From Burkholderiaceae bacterium (GTDB lineage Bacteria; Pseudomonadota; Gammaproteobacteria; Burkholderiales; Burkholderiaceae), in NCBI GenBank assembly GCA_947448305.1, contig CANFME010000012.1:1-38624 (forward strand): DNA of 38,624 bases, read 5' to 3'. The notes beneath the pieces were generated by a model that saw nothing but the letters and a program-made list of their open reading frames with translations, was not told where the DNA came from and searched no databases. Within the stretch, counting starts at the first letter, position 1. Every line of letters begins with the position of its first letter. Positions 15,523 through 24,027 of the stretch are shown here, piece after piece. A program made the translations under genes and the position numbers.

Positions 15523-16590
15523 ATGAACCTATCTTTTAAAAAAGAACTTCGTATCTTTGCTTTATCTTTAAGTTTGATTTGCACGGGAGTTTTTGCGCAG
15601 AATAATTCTGTTAACCCCTCTTTAAACAAAAATGTATTGAATTTAGAAAAAACCAAAATTAGTATTGCCGTTGGAGGTAAAAATCTATTTTATTATTTGC
15701 CACTAACGATAGCAGAGCGTTTGGGGTATTTTAAAGATGAAGGCTTAGAGGTTGAGATCTCTGATTTTCCTGGAGGGGCTAAAGCACTCCAAGCACTAGT
15801 GGGCGGTAGTGCTGATGTGGTATCTGGGGCTTATGAACATACTATTAATATGCAAGCAAAAGGTCAGATGATTCAAGCCTTTGTGTTACAGGGAAGAGCC
15901 CCTCAAATTGTATTGGGTTATTCCACAAAAAATATGCCCAGTTATCAATCTATAGCAGACTTGAAAGGTAAGCGGATTGGGGTTACTGCTCCAGGCTCTT
16001 CTAGTAATATGATGCTCAATTTCATTTTGGCGCAAGGTGGCCTCAAGCCGTCTGATGTCTCTGTAATTGGAGTTGGTGCAGGAGCCGGTGCCGTTGCTGC
16101 ATTCAGATCTGGTCAGTTAGATGCAATGGCAAATCTAGATCCAGTTATTACGATGCTAACTCAAAAAGGTGAGTTGAAAGTTATCTCTGATACAAGAACC
16201 CTTAAGGATACAAAAAAGGTATATGGGGGCAACATGCCTGCTGCAGTGTTATATGCCCCAATTGCCTTTATTGAAAAAAATCCTAATACGACACAGGCAC
16301 TAGCTAACGCAATTGTTCGTTCATTAAAGTGGCTACAAAATGCAGGTCCCTCTGATATCGTCAAAACGGTGCCAGAAAATTATTTATTAGGGGATCGTGC
16401 TTTGTATCTTGAGGCATGGGGTGGTGTAAAAGAGGCCATTTCTCCTGACGGTATGATGCCGAAAGATGGTCCGGATACGGCCTTTAAAATGTTAACTGGC
16501 TTTGATAAAGATATAGCTGGTAAAACTATCGATTTATCTAAAACCTTTACAAATAGCTTTACTGTTAAGGCCAATCAAAAATTTAAGTAG
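15523..16590 (+). CDS. NitT/TauT-type ABC transporter substrate-binding protein
   Basis: A 355-residue periplasmic protein with a signal peptide ending near GVFAQ (about residue 25) and the SsuA/TauA/NMT1-like fold: YYLPLTIAERLGYFKDEGLEVE, GGAKALQALVGGSADVV, IADLKGKRIGVTAPGSS and AAFRSGQLDA. These receptors bind sulfonates, nitrate, thiamine precursors or aromatic and carboxylic acids. GGGAGA precedes the ATG. It is followed directly by its ATPase and permease and preceded by the cupin gene, which points to an organic rather than inorganic ligand, though this is inference. Confidence 0.92.
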   Translation: MNLSFKKELRIFALSLSLICTGVFAQNNSVNPSLNKNVLNLEKTKISIAVGGKNLFYYLPLTIAERLGYFKDEGLEVEISDFPGGAKALQALVGGSADVVSGAYEHTINMQAKGQMIQAFVLQGRAPQIVLGYSTKNMPSYQSIADLKGKRIGVTAPGSSSNMMLNFILAQGGLKPSDVSVIGVGAGAGAVAAFRSGQLDAMANLDPVITMLTQKGELKVISDTRTLKDTKKVYGGNMPAAVLYAPIAFIEKNPNTTQALANAIVRSLKWLQNAGPSDIVKTVPENYLLGDRALYLEAWGGVKEAISPDGMMPKDGPDTAFKMLTGFDKDIAGKTIDLSKTFTNSFTVKANQKFK

Positions 16591-16600
16591 ATTGATCAAC

Positions 16601-17431
16601 ATGACGCCAGCACTTCAAATTCGGGATATGGCATGTAAATTTCCATCTAATGATGGAAGTGGTGAGTCATATACTGCCATTGAACAAGTTAATTTAGATT
16701 TGCAAGCCGATGAATTTGTGGCGATTGTTGGTCCAACTGGTTGTGGTAAATCTACGATCCTCAATGTGGCAGCTGGCCTAATTCCTCCTAGCGCTGGTTC
16801 TGTAAAAGTATTTGGTGAAAACTTAGACGGATTGAATACTGACGCTGGCTATATGTTTCAATCCAACACATTAATGCCATGGCGCAGTGCCTTACAAAAT
16901 GTTTGCTTGGGCCTAGAGTACCAAGGAAGATCTAAATCAGAAACCCTTGGTATTGCTAAAGATTGGCTTAAAAGGGTTGGTCTAGGTGGCTTTGAAGATC
17001 GTTATCCACATCAACTGTCTGGTGGTATGCAAAAACGTGTCGCTTTAGCTCAGACTTTAGCGCTCGAACCCAAGATTATTTTGATGGATGAACCTTTCTC
17101 TGCATTAGATCTACAAACTAGGCAATTGATGGAAAATGAAGTTTTAGGCCTATGTCAGCCAACCAAGAATGAGTCAGGAAAAGCAGTACTTTTTATTACG
17201 CATGATTTAGACGAGGCCATTGCAATGAGTGATCGAGTGATTGTCATGTCCGCTGGTCCTGGCTCGCGTCCAATTGGTAATTTTTTGATTGATTTACCCA
17301 AACCCAGAGATGTTGCAGAAATTAAAACACATCCAAAGTTTTATGAAATCTATAACCAAATTTGGCAGGTTCTTCGTGATGAAGTCTTGCGAAGTTATGC
17401 CAAACAAAAACTAATGATGGATAGGGCTTAA
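16601..17431 (+). CDS. NitT/TauT-type ABC transporter ATP-binding protein
   Basis: About 276 residues with all ABC ATPase motifs: Walker A GPTGCGKST (44-52), Q-loop Gln87, signature LSGGMQKR (139-146), Walker B IILMDEP (159-165) and switch His201 (ITHDLDEA). The size and the C-terminal extension match SsuB/TauB. It energises import through the permease encoded one base downstream. The ATG at 16601 is preferred over an in-frame TTG at 16592 because the short gap to the receptor gene and the protein alignment fit it; neither has a strong ribosome site. Confidence 0.95.
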   Translation: MTPALQIRDMACKFPSNDGSGESYTAIEQVNLDLQADEFVAIVGPTGCGKSTILNVAAGLIPPSAGSVKVFGENLDGLNTDAGYMFQSNTLMPWRSALQNVCLGLEYQGRSKSETLGIAKDWLKRVGLGGFEDRYPHQLSGGMQKRVALAQTLALEPKIILMDEPFSALDLQTRQLMENEVLGLCQPTKNESGKAVLFITHDLDEAIAMSDRVIVMSAGPGSRPIGNFLIDLPKPRDVAEIKTHPKFYEIYNQIWQVLRDEVLRSYAKQKLMMDRA

Positions 17432-17432
17432 C

Positions 17433-18221
17433 ATGATTTTTTCTAAATCAAGCCTGCAAATTAAATTTTGGCAATTATTGATTTTGAGTTCCGTATTAAT
17501 AACTTGGCATCTAGCCAGTCGATCTCTAAATGTGGCTTTTTTTATTGGGGAACCATTGGTTGTTTTAGGTCGATTAGTAGATTGGTTATTTATTAATCGA
17601 GACATTTATATCCACTTGGGGATCACCCTGTTAGAAACTTGTTTGGCCTTCTTCATTGGCACGTTAGGGGGTACGGCATGCGGCTTATTTTTAGGCTTAT
17701 CACCCAGAACTAGTATTGTTTTAGATCCTTTCATAAAGTCCCTAAATTCCATGCCAAGGGTGATTCTTGCACCTATTTTTTGCGTTTGGTTTGGGCTTGG
17801 GATTTGGTCTAAAGTTGCTTTAGCTGTAACTTTAGTCTTCTTTGTGGTCTTTTTTAATGTTTATCAAGGGGTAAAAGAAGTGAGCCCTGCGATACTTTCC
17901 AATGCCAAAATGTTAGGCGCTAATCGTTCGCAATTACTACGCACAGTCTATTTGCCCTCTGCTACCAGTTGGGTTTTTTCTAGCTTGCATACATCCGTTG
18001 GCTTAGCCTTTGTAGGGGCAGTAGTTGGAGAATATTTGGGATCCGCTATGGGGGTTGGTTACCTGATTCTTCAAGCTGAAGGCACTTTTGATATTAATAC
18101 TGTTTTCGCCGGCATTGTTTTATTGACTGTTTGTGCTCTATCCTTAGATGCCTTGGTAGGTTTTGTGGAAGATAAATTAATGGTGTGGCGTCCTAAAAAT
18201 GATGACTCACAAAGAATGTAG
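17433..18221 (+). CDS. NitT/TauT-type ABC transporter permease
   Basis: A 262-residue inner-membrane protein with about six hydrophobic segments (near 12-30, 63-90, 110-145, 185-205, 220-245) and the coupling EAA loop AKMLGANRSQLLRTVYLP (158-175) that contacts the ATPase. It belongs to the SsuC/TauC group. Its ATG lies one base after the stop of the ATPase gene with AGGG upstream, so the two are translationally coupled. Only one permease gene is present, so it should form a homodimer. Confidence 0.94.
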   Translation: MIFSKSSLQIKFWQLLILSSVLITWHLASRSLNVAFFIGEPLVVLGRLVDWLFINRDIYIHLGITLLETCLAFFIGTLGGTACGLFLGLSPRTSIVLDPFIKSLNSMPRVILAPIFCVWFGLGIWSKVALAVTLVFFVVFFNVYQGVKEVSPAILSNAKMLGANRSQLLRTVYLPSATSWVFSSLHTSVGLAFVGAVVGEYLGSAMGVGYLILQAEGTFDINTVFAGIVLLTVCALSLDALVGFVEDKLMVWRPKNDDSQRM

Positions 18222-18230
18222 GGGACTTCA

Positions 18231-18581
18231 ATGGGAAGTTATATTAGTAAAAATCTAATTAGTGGTGAAGAAGTTATCCTGAGCGCTAAAAATCATTGGG
18301 CGAACTTTTTTTCTAGTAACTTTTTGGCCTATCTTTTCAATTCAAATGAATACGCCATTACGAACAAACGAATTATTGCCAAAGAAGGCATTATTTCCCG
18401 CAGAATTGTTGAGATTAACCTCTCTAAAATCGAATCTGTGAATGTAGATCAAGGCATTATCGGTCGCATCTTAGGTTTCGGTTCTTTTACTATTATTGGT
18501 ACGGGTGGTACTCGGGAGACTTTTCACCAGATAGAAAATCCAGTAAAAATTAAGCGTACATTCCAAGAGTTGGTAAGTTAA
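18231..18581 (+). CDS. Stand-alone bacterial PH-domain (bPH2-like) protein
   Basis: A 116-residue protein resembling the YdbS/YdbT-type bacterial PH domain: YAITNKRIIAKEGIISRR (42-59), INLSKIESVNVDQ and ILGFGSFTIIGTGGT are the characteristic blocks. Most relatives carry two membrane helices before the domain; here only a weak hydrophobic stretch (about 26-35) is seen, so it is probably soluble or peripheral. GGGG precedes the ATG. It lies nine bases behind the permease gene and 28 before a ModA-like receptor. Its role with an ABC importer is unknown. Confidence 0.8.
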   Translation: MGSYISKNLISGEEVILSAKNHWANFFSSNFLAYLFNSNEYAITNKRIIAKEGIISRRIVEINLSKIESVNVDQGIIGRILGFGSFTIIGTGGTRETFHQIENPVKIKRTFQELVS

Positions 18582-18609
18582 TTTGTAATTAAATCAAGGA
18601 GACATCAAG

Positions 18610-19371
18610 ATGAGATTTAGTAAAAATTTATTCTCGCAAGGATTATTATTGCTTGCGATTTTTCTATCGTTTGCCGCAAGGGCGGAAAATTTAGCCATCT
18701 TAAGTGCTGGTGCGGTTGAACCTGGCTTAGTGAAGGTGGTGGAAGATTTTGAAAAAAAGACAGGTCATAAAGTAACTATACAGTTTGGAACATCACCACA
18801 GTTATCTCAAAAACTAGCCAATCAATTTTTTGCAGATGTTTTAGTCACTCCGGTTAGCGTGATGAAAGATCAGATCAATGCAGGGAAAATCGTTCAACCC
18901 GTTCCTCAATTAATTGGTAAAGTTGGCGCTGGTATAACCGTTCGTAATGAGTTAATGAACCCTAAAGTTACTACAGTAGATGAGTTTAAAGAGGCCTTGA
19001 TTCAAGCGGACTCTTTAGTTTACAACTCTGCTTCAACTGGTCTTTACCTAGACAAACTTTTTGAAAAAATGGGTATTGCTGAACAGTTAAAGTCTAAAAC
19101 TAAGAAATTTGCCAATGGTGATATGGTACTCACTCACATCATCAATGGTAAAGGCCGAGAAATTGGATTTGGAGCAATACCTGAAATTAAAATGTATGAA
19201 TCCAAAGGACTTCGATTAGTTGGTCCATTACCCGCAGAAATTCAAAACTATACGAGTTATGTGGCTGCGGTAATGAAAGGTTCAAGTAATGAAAAGATTG
19301 CGAATGAATTATTGACCTACATTACACAAGAAAACAATCGACATTTTTTTAAGGATGCTGGTATTGAATAG
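18610..19371 (+). CDS. ModA-like (PF13531-type) periplasmic substrate-binding protein
   Basis: A 253-residue secreted protein with signal peptide ending near FAARA, then ENLAILSAGAVEPGLVKVVEDF, a phosphate/oxyanion-like loop GTSPQLSQKL, ADVLVTP and YNSASTGLYLDKLFEKMGI, as in molybdate-binding ModA relatives. No modB, modC or molybdate regulator is adjacent, so it may serve another ligand or the NitT/TauT permease encoded upstream. A strong AAGGAGA site precedes the ATG. Its stop lies only three bases from the stop of the convergent VOC gene, with no room for a terminator between them. Confidence 0.85.
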   Translation: MRFSKNLFSQGLLLLAIFLSFAARAENLAILSAGAVEPGLVKVVEDFEKKTGHKVTIQFGTSPQLSQKLANQFFADVLVTPVSVMKDQINAGKIVQPVPQLIGKVGAGITVRNELMNPKVTTVDEFKEALIQADSLVYNSASTGLYLDKLFEKMGIAEQLKSKTKKFANGDMVLTHIINGKGREIGFGAIPEIKMYESKGLRLVGPLPAEIQNYTSYVAAVMKGSSNEKIANELLTYITQENNRHFFKDAGIE

Positions 19372-19374
19372 CTA

Positions 19375-19869
19375 TTATTCGGTTGAATTCTCTCCGGTAC
19401 TTGTCCAGCTCGGAAGCCTTTTTGCGTTAAGTGCTTCCTGAGCTGAAAAATTAAGTTCCACCTTGATTCCGTTGATGGGTTCGCGCATAAATAATTGATA
19501 AAGATTCGAATTATGTGCTTTACGTTCACTAAACTCGACTTGATTTTTATTTAAGCGGTCGATGAATTCCAAAATTCCATCGCAATTAAAGCAAACATGG
19601 TCGATTCTGCCGGATCCCAATGAATCTGATCTTGAACTTTCAACCGAAGGTTTGTCACTTGGTGTGCTTAAGTAGGTATTTTGGTGTTCTGAGTGTTGAG
19701 CTTTACCAATATGCACCACATCCTGATCCCCAATATATAGCCAATATACGGGAAAGCCAAATTCTGGATGATAACCACTTACAAATCCGAGGTTGTTACA
19801 AAACCAATCTCGGGTACCCTCTGGATCGTGGGTAAGAATCAAGATATGTTCCATAAATCGTAGTCCCAT
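19375..19869 (-). CDS. VOC (glyoxalase/bleomycin-resistance/dioxygenase) superfamily protein
   Basis: A 164-residue protein with two beta-alpha-beta-beta-beta repeats of the vicinal oxygen chelate fold. Likely metal ligands are His8 (MEHILI), His53 (DVVHIG), His91 (RIDHVCFNC) and Glu138 (GIKVELNF). This pattern fits metal-dependent lyases, isomerases or extradiol dioxygenase relatives. GAGGAG precedes the ATG. The last 20 or so residues (RLPSWTSTGENSTE) are a polar tail outside the fold. It converges with the ModA-like gene and diverges from the Ldh-family gene. Reaction unknown. Confidence 0.85.
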   Translation of the reverse strand: MGLRFMEHILILTHDPEGTRDWFCNNLGFVSGYHPEFGFPVYWLYIGDQDVVHIGKAQHSEHQNTYLSTPSDKPSVESSRSDSLGSGRIDHVCFNCDGILEFIDRLNKNQVEFSERKAHNSNLYQLFMREPINGIKVELNFSAQEALNAKRLPSWTSTGENSTE

Positions 19870-20079
19870 TTTATCTCCTCATTTTTGATTGATTTACTTT
19901 AAGGCTAAATAGTATTCTTTCTCTGCATCCATCCAAAGAGGGAGGGGTGCGTGAGTGCCTCAATTATATTTTGTTAGAATACCTTACGATACTACACTGC
20001 GTAAACAAATATCAAGCCACCTGCGCGGTTGAAAATCACATTATTACTCAACCAAAGATCTATTTAAAGAAAAAACCTC

Positions 20080-21114
20080 ATGTCCCACAATACTCAAATT
20101 ATTTCAGAATCAAAACTCACAGAACTTGGAATTAAAGCATTTACTAAATTGGGTTTATCAACCGAGGACGCTACCCAAATAGTAAAAGTTTTAGTAATGG
20201 CGGATTTATTTGGCTTATCCACGCACGGACTAAGTCGAATTGAGTCTTATGGTGAGCGTTTAATAGTCAATGGCATCAATCCTAAGGCTAATATCACGAA
20301 AGAGCGAGTTGCTCCCGCTATGGTGAAGATTGACGGCGATAACGGTGTTGGTCCTTTAGTTGGTATACATGCCTTAGAAGCAGCGATGGAGGTTGCCTCC
20401 GAGTGTGGCATTGGCATAGCTTTAGCTCGTGGTAGTAACCATTTTGGACCAATCTCCCCATATTCTTACATCGCCTCACAAAAGGGATTTGCCAGTATGA
20501 TTGGCAGTAACGCGACGACCACGATTGCCCCTTGGGGTGGGTCGGATGCTAGATTAGGTAATAGTCCTCTCGGCTTCGGCGTGCCAAATCCTGAAGGTAA
20601 TCCTTTTCTCTTGGATATGGCAATGAGCGTTGTTGCAAGGGCGAAAATTCGTAATGCATTCAAAGCAGGTCAATCCATTCCAAATACTTGGGGAACTGAT
20701 GCGAATGGTGTTCCAACCACGGACCCTAAATCTGCCTTGGATGGGTTTTTATTGCCTATCGGCGGCCACAAAGGTTATGGCCTGGCTTTAATGGTCGATT
20801 TATTTGCAGGACTTTTATCCAATGCTGCTTATTTGACACATGTAAAATCATGGCAAGATGCACCAGACGAACCGCAAAATCTTGGTCATTTCTTCATTCT
20901 ATTAGACACAAAACGCTTAGGCTCTACAGAGTGGTTGGCTAATCGGATGAATGACTTTGCCCAGATCTTAACGGATAGTCCAGCCTCTAATCCCGATCAA
21001 CCCGTAATAGTCCCTGGTACGATTGAACTCAGTAAAATGGCTAAACAACAAGCCAATGGAATTGAGATCAGTAATGAAACGATTGCGCTACTTGAGTCCC
21101 ACGCCAATAAATAA
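20080..21114 (+). CDS. Ldh-family NAD(P)-dependent oxidoreductase (malate/L-lactate/sulfolactate dehydrogenase type)
   Basis: A 344-residue protein of the MDH2/LDH2 (YlbC/ComC/DlgD) family, unrelated to classical Rossmann lactate dehydrogenases. Motifs are LSTHGLSRIESY (46-57) with His49 and Arg53, the catalytic-His block GSNHFGP (118-124), the cofactor segment TTIAPWGGSDARLGNSP and LPIGGHKGYGLALMVD. Members oxidise or reduce 2-hydroxy acids such as malate, lactate, ureidoglycolate, sulfolactate or diketogulonate. It begins a three-gene unit with a Bug receptor and a metallo-beta-lactamase-fold hydrolase, which suggests a 2-hydroxy acid or its ester or lactone as the imported substrate. Only a weak ribosome site (AAAGA) precedes the ATG. 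Confidence 0.9.
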   Translation: MSHNTQIISESKLTELGIKAFTKLGLSTEDATQIVKVLVMADLFGLSTHGLSRIESYGERLIVNGINPKANITKERVAPAMVKIDGDNGVGPLVGIHALEAAMEVASECGIGIALARGSNHFGPISPYSYIASQKGFASMIGSNATTTIAPWGGSDARLGNSPLGFGVPNPEGNPFLLDMAMSVVARAKIRNAFKAGQSIPNTWGTDANGVPTTDPKSALDGFLLPIGGHKGYGLALMVDLFAGLLSNAAYLTHVKSWQDAPDEPQNLGHFFILLDTKRLGSTEWLANRMNDFAQILTDSPASNPDQPVIVPGTIELSKMAKQQANGIEISNETIALLESHANK

Positions 21115-21143
21115 GTGTTTTACTAATTAAGGATTACTCGACC

Positions 21144-22133
21144 ATGAATTACATTGTTAAGCAATACTCCAAGTTCCTTTTTGTCAGCGCCTTGAGTTTT
21201 TCCTTGATCAGTTTGAGTCATGCTCAAAAGGCTTATCCTGAGAAGTCCATTAAAATGGTTGTCCCTTATGTAGCCGGTGGCGCCGCAGATATTACAGCTA
21301 GACTCATTGCGCAAAGTATGACAGAAAGTATGGGGCAATCCGTTATCGTTGAAAATCGACCGGGCGCAAATGGAGTGATTGGAACTGAGCTCGTGGCTAA
21401 AATGCCAGCAGATGGATACAACCTACTTTTTACTGCTAGTGGCCCACTTGTCGTTAATCCAGTAATGCCAAAAAAATTAAACTACGATCCAGTTAAAGAC
21501 TTTATCCCTATTAGTGCTGCAATTACTTATCAATATGCTGTGGTTGTAGTTTCTGCATCGCCACTACAAAGTGTAGGTGAAATCGTCAACCTCGCAAAAC
21601 AAAAACCTAAAGAAGTGAGTTACGGCTCAACTGGTATTGGTGGTGGGGGACATCTCGCAGGCGAGTTATTAGCTCTAACTGCTGGTGTAGAAATGACTCA
21701 TGTACCTTACAAAGGGGCAGCCCCAGCTCTAGCTGACTTATTAGGCGGGCATTTAACTTTTACGTTTGAGCCACTAGTCACAGCTGTACCATTGATAAAA
21801 GCTGGAAAATTGAGACCTTTCGCTGTATCTTCAGCGACGAGAAGTAAAGCAATACCCAATGTGCCAACACTGAATGAACTAGGATACAAAGGTTTTAACA
21901 TTTCTCAATTTCAAGGTCTTTTAGCTCCAGCTGGAACTGATCCTTTAATTATTAAACGTTTACACGAGGAAGTGGTGAAGGCTTTAAAAGTGCCTTCAAC
22001 GGTGAAGCGTTTGGTAGATGACGGCGGTAACGAAATTATTGCAAGCTCTCCTACTGAGTTTGCTAATCAAATTCAGTCAGAATTAAAAATGTATAGTAAG
22101 TTGATTCAGGCTGCACATATTCAATCTGAGTAA
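21144..22133 (+). CDS. Bug/TctC-family solute receptor (no. 5)
   Basis: A 329-residue receptor with a signal peptide ending near LSHAQ, then YPEKSIKMVVPYVAGGAAD, VENRPGANGVIG, DGYNLLFT, MTHVPYKGAAPALAD and C-terminal YSKLIQAAHIQSE. AAGGA precedes the ATG. It lies 29 bases after the Ldh-family gene and 17 before the hydrolase gene in one apparent operon, so its ligand is probably the substrate of one of these enzymes. Confidence 0.93.
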   Translation: MNYIVKQYSKFLFVSALSFSLISLSHAQKAYPEKSIKMVVPYVAGGAADITARLIAQSMTESMGQSVIVENRPGANGVIGTELVAKMPADGYNLLFTASGPLVVNPVMPKKLNYDPVKDFIPISAAITYQYAVVVVSASPLQSVGEIVNLAKQKPKEVSYGSTGIGGGGHLAGELLALTAGVEMTHVPYKGAAPALADLLGGHLTFTFEPLVTAVPLIKAGKLRPFAVSSATRSKAIPNVPTLNELGYKGFNISQFQGLLAPAGTDPLIIKRLHEEVVKALKVPSTVKRLVDDGGNEIIASSPTEFANQIQSELKMYSKLIQAAHIQSE

Positions 22134-22150
22134 AGGTAAAGGAACTTTTC

Positions 22151-22912
22151 ATGAGTACATATCAAGTTGATGTTTTAATCCAAGGCTTTCCGGGGCGCTC
22201 TGTTTGTCATGGTGGTTTAGGTTGGAGTTCCGTGAGTTTAATTCGCGGACATGGCCGCACCATTTTGTTAGATGTTGGTGCGTTTGGTATGCGTAAACCA
22301 CTCGAGAAAAGTCTTAAAAGTCACGGATTATCAGCGCTTGATATTACCGATGTGATATTGACTCATGCCCATTATGATCACGCTGTAAACTTTGTCTTAT
22401 TCCCTAATGCCACTGTTTGGATAGGTCAGGTTGAAATTGACTGGGCCGCAGCACAAGAGCCCGGATTCAATCCCTTACCAGAGCTTTATGTAAAAGAGTT
22501 ATCGAGTTCTGCAAAAGTCAAAAAGGTTCAGCATCAAGAAGAGTTTATTCCAGGTATTACTGCTTTTGAGGTTCCAGGTCATACCCCAGGGCACTTACTT
22601 TTTGTTTTAGATAATGGCGATACCAATATTTTATTTACTGGAGATTCCGCCAAAAACAAAGCAGAGTTAATTTGTAGAAAGGTAATTGATACCGAAGACC
22701 CTGCAGAGAGTGCAGCTTCCATTGAATTGATTTGGAAGAAATGGCTGGAAAAACCAGGTAGTCTCCTGATCCCGGGTCATGATGTCACGATGGTTTTAGA
22801 TGAAAACCAACATCCTATTCACGTTGGCACACGGACTGCTGGCATTTATGCTTGGTTTACCGAAAACATCGAACATTCCGATGTTTTCGATTTAAGTAAG
22901 TTGCCTGTTTAA
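22151..22912 (+). CDS. Metallo-beta-lactamase-fold hydrolase
   Basis: A 253-residue hydrolase with the full dinuclear metal site: HAHYDH (72-77), His144 or His148 in PGHTPGH, Asp165 in FTGDSAK and His210 in IPGHD. The overall order matches MBL-fold enzymes that cut lactones, thioesters or similar bonds (MBLAC1-like and lactonase-like groups). A short GG site precedes the ATG. It ends at a bidirectional terminator embedded in the tail of the next, convergent gene. The neighbouring dehydrogenase would produce or use a hydroxy acid whose lactone this enzyme might open, but this is inference. Confidence 0.9.
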   Translation: MSTYQVDVLIQGFPGRSVCHGGLGWSSVSLIRGHGRTILLDVGAFGMRKPLEKSLKSHGLSALDITDVILTHAHYDHAVNFVLFPNATVWIGQVEIDWAAAQEPGFNPLPELYVKELSSSAKVKKVQHQEEFIPGITAFEVPGHTPGHLLFVLDNGDTNILFTGDSAKNKAELICRKVIDTEDPAESAASIELIWKKWLEKPGSLLIPGHDVTMVLDENQHPIHVGTRTAGIYAWFTENIEHSDVFDLSKLPV

Positions 22913-22932
22913 ATCTGACATACTCAAAAATA

Positions 22933-22969
22933 ACTACTGGATGAATTAAGCGGCCAGTAGTATTTTTTT
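22933..22969. terminator. Intrinsic terminator overlapping the end of the dehydrogenase gene
   Basis: ACTACTGG (22933-22940) pairs with CCAGTAGT (22954-22961) and is followed on plus by ATTTTTTT. On minus the stem is followed by TATTTTTGAG. The right arm and T-run lie inside the 3' end of the convergent dehydrogenase gene, whose stop is at 22946-22948. Confidence 0.75.
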
Positions 22970-24010
22970 GACGATTGCTTGACCCGTTGCACTAGTTCCT
23001 AAATTGCCGCCAATATCTTTAGTGGTTTCTCTAGCATCAATTGCTTCTTCAATCGCTTTTTCAAGTGCTTGAGCTGCTAGAACATAATTTGTTAACTGCT
23101 TACGAGCTCCAAACCAATTAAGTAGCATGGCAGCAGAAGTCATGAGAGAGAATGGATTGGCAATATCTTTGCCAGCAATATCAGGAGCAGAGCCATGTGC
23201 AGCTTGCCCCATTGCAAAATGATCCCCTGCATTCAAAGAACCACCAAGACCTAGACTGCCAGAAAGCTCAGCCGTAAGGTCAGACAGAATATCGCCAAAC
23301 ATATTGGTCGTTACAATGGTGTCAAATTTTCCTGGGTCTCTTGCAACTAAAGCCATCATCGCATCAACGATAAAGTCATCAATCTTCACCTCAGGATAGG
23401 ATTTACCTACCTCATGACAAATATCAATGAACATTCCATCAGCGATTTGTAAAACATTGGCCTTATGCACAATCGTGACATGTTTTTTTCTAGTCATAGC
23501 AAGTTCAAAGGCACTTTTAGCAATGCGCTCACAACATACTCTAGTAATTCTTCGGAGTGAGATCACTACATCTTTCGTGACTAGAATTTCACTATTGCCA
23601 GATTCTACGTTTCGATCTGCGTAAAAACCTTCCGTATTTTCTCTGACCACAACTAGATCAAATGGATCCATTCTGGTTGGTACATTAGGAAATGTTTTGG
23701 CTGGTCGAATATTCGCATATAAATCTAAATTAATTCGAAAATATTTAGATGGATTAATTTCACCTTTAGACTCATCCTTAAACTCATAGGTGGACATTGG
23801 GCCAAGCATCAGTCCGTCAGAACTTTTGACCAAGTCTAATAATCCAGGAGCGATGGTTGTCCCATGCTTCGCTAAGCTTTCTTTACCTGCAATGGCATGT
23901 TCTATTTTTAAATCTAATTTAAAACGTTGATCAAGTGCTTTTAATACATCAAGCGTGACTGCCATTGTTTCCGGTCCAATACCGTCACCGGGTATAACTA
24001 CTAATTTCAT
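22946..24010 (-). CDS. Isocitrate/isopropylmalate dehydrogenase-family enzyme
   Basis: A 354-residue beta-decarboxylating dehydrogenase. Conserved parts are IPGDGIGPE (6-14), FRINLDLYANIRPAK (91-105), RENTEGFYADRN (123-134), the catalytic Lys183 in HKANVLQ, Asp216 in IVDAMM, MFGDILSD (237-244) with metal aspartates, and the cofactor region AAHGSAPDIAGKDIANP. These enzymes oxidise a 2-hydroxy-diacid to a keto acid and lose CO2. The specificity region before FRIN (INPSKY) matches neither isocitrate dehydrogenase nor LeuB closely, so D-malate, tartrate or another alkylmalate is possible. It lies 17 bases downstream of receptor no. 6 on the same strand, which suggests an imported hydroxy diacid rather than leucine synthesis. 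Confidence 0.9.
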   Translation of the reverse strand: MKLVVIPGDGIGPETMAVTLDVLKALDQRFKLDLKIEHAIAGKESLAKHGTTIAPGLLDLVKSSDGLMLGPMSTYEFKDESKGEINPSKYFRINLDLYANIRPAKTFPNVPTRMDPFDLVVVRENTEGFYADRNVESGNSEILVTKDVVISLRRITRVCCERIAKSAFELAMTRKKHVTIVHKANVLQIADGMFIDICHEVGKSYPEVKIDDFIVDAMMALVARDPGKFDTIVTTNMFGDILSDLTAELSGSLGLGGSLNAGDHFAMGQAAHGSAPDIAGKDIANPFSLMTSAAMLLNWFGARKQLTNYVLAAQALEKAIEEAIDARETTKDIGGNLGTSATGQAIVKKILLAA

Positions 24011-24027
24011 AATTACTTTCTTTAGGT

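Noticed and set aside
18610..19371. Calling this gene modA as part of a molybdate importer
   Set aside because: No modB, modC or molybdenum-related gene is adjacent and the ligand residues cannot be judged by eye; kept as ModA-like only.
19947..20135. A 62-codon open frame starting with GTG in the gap before the Ldh-family gene
   Set aside because: It overlaps the Ldh gene start in another frame, has no ribosome site, and its product looks like random translation of AT-rich sequence.
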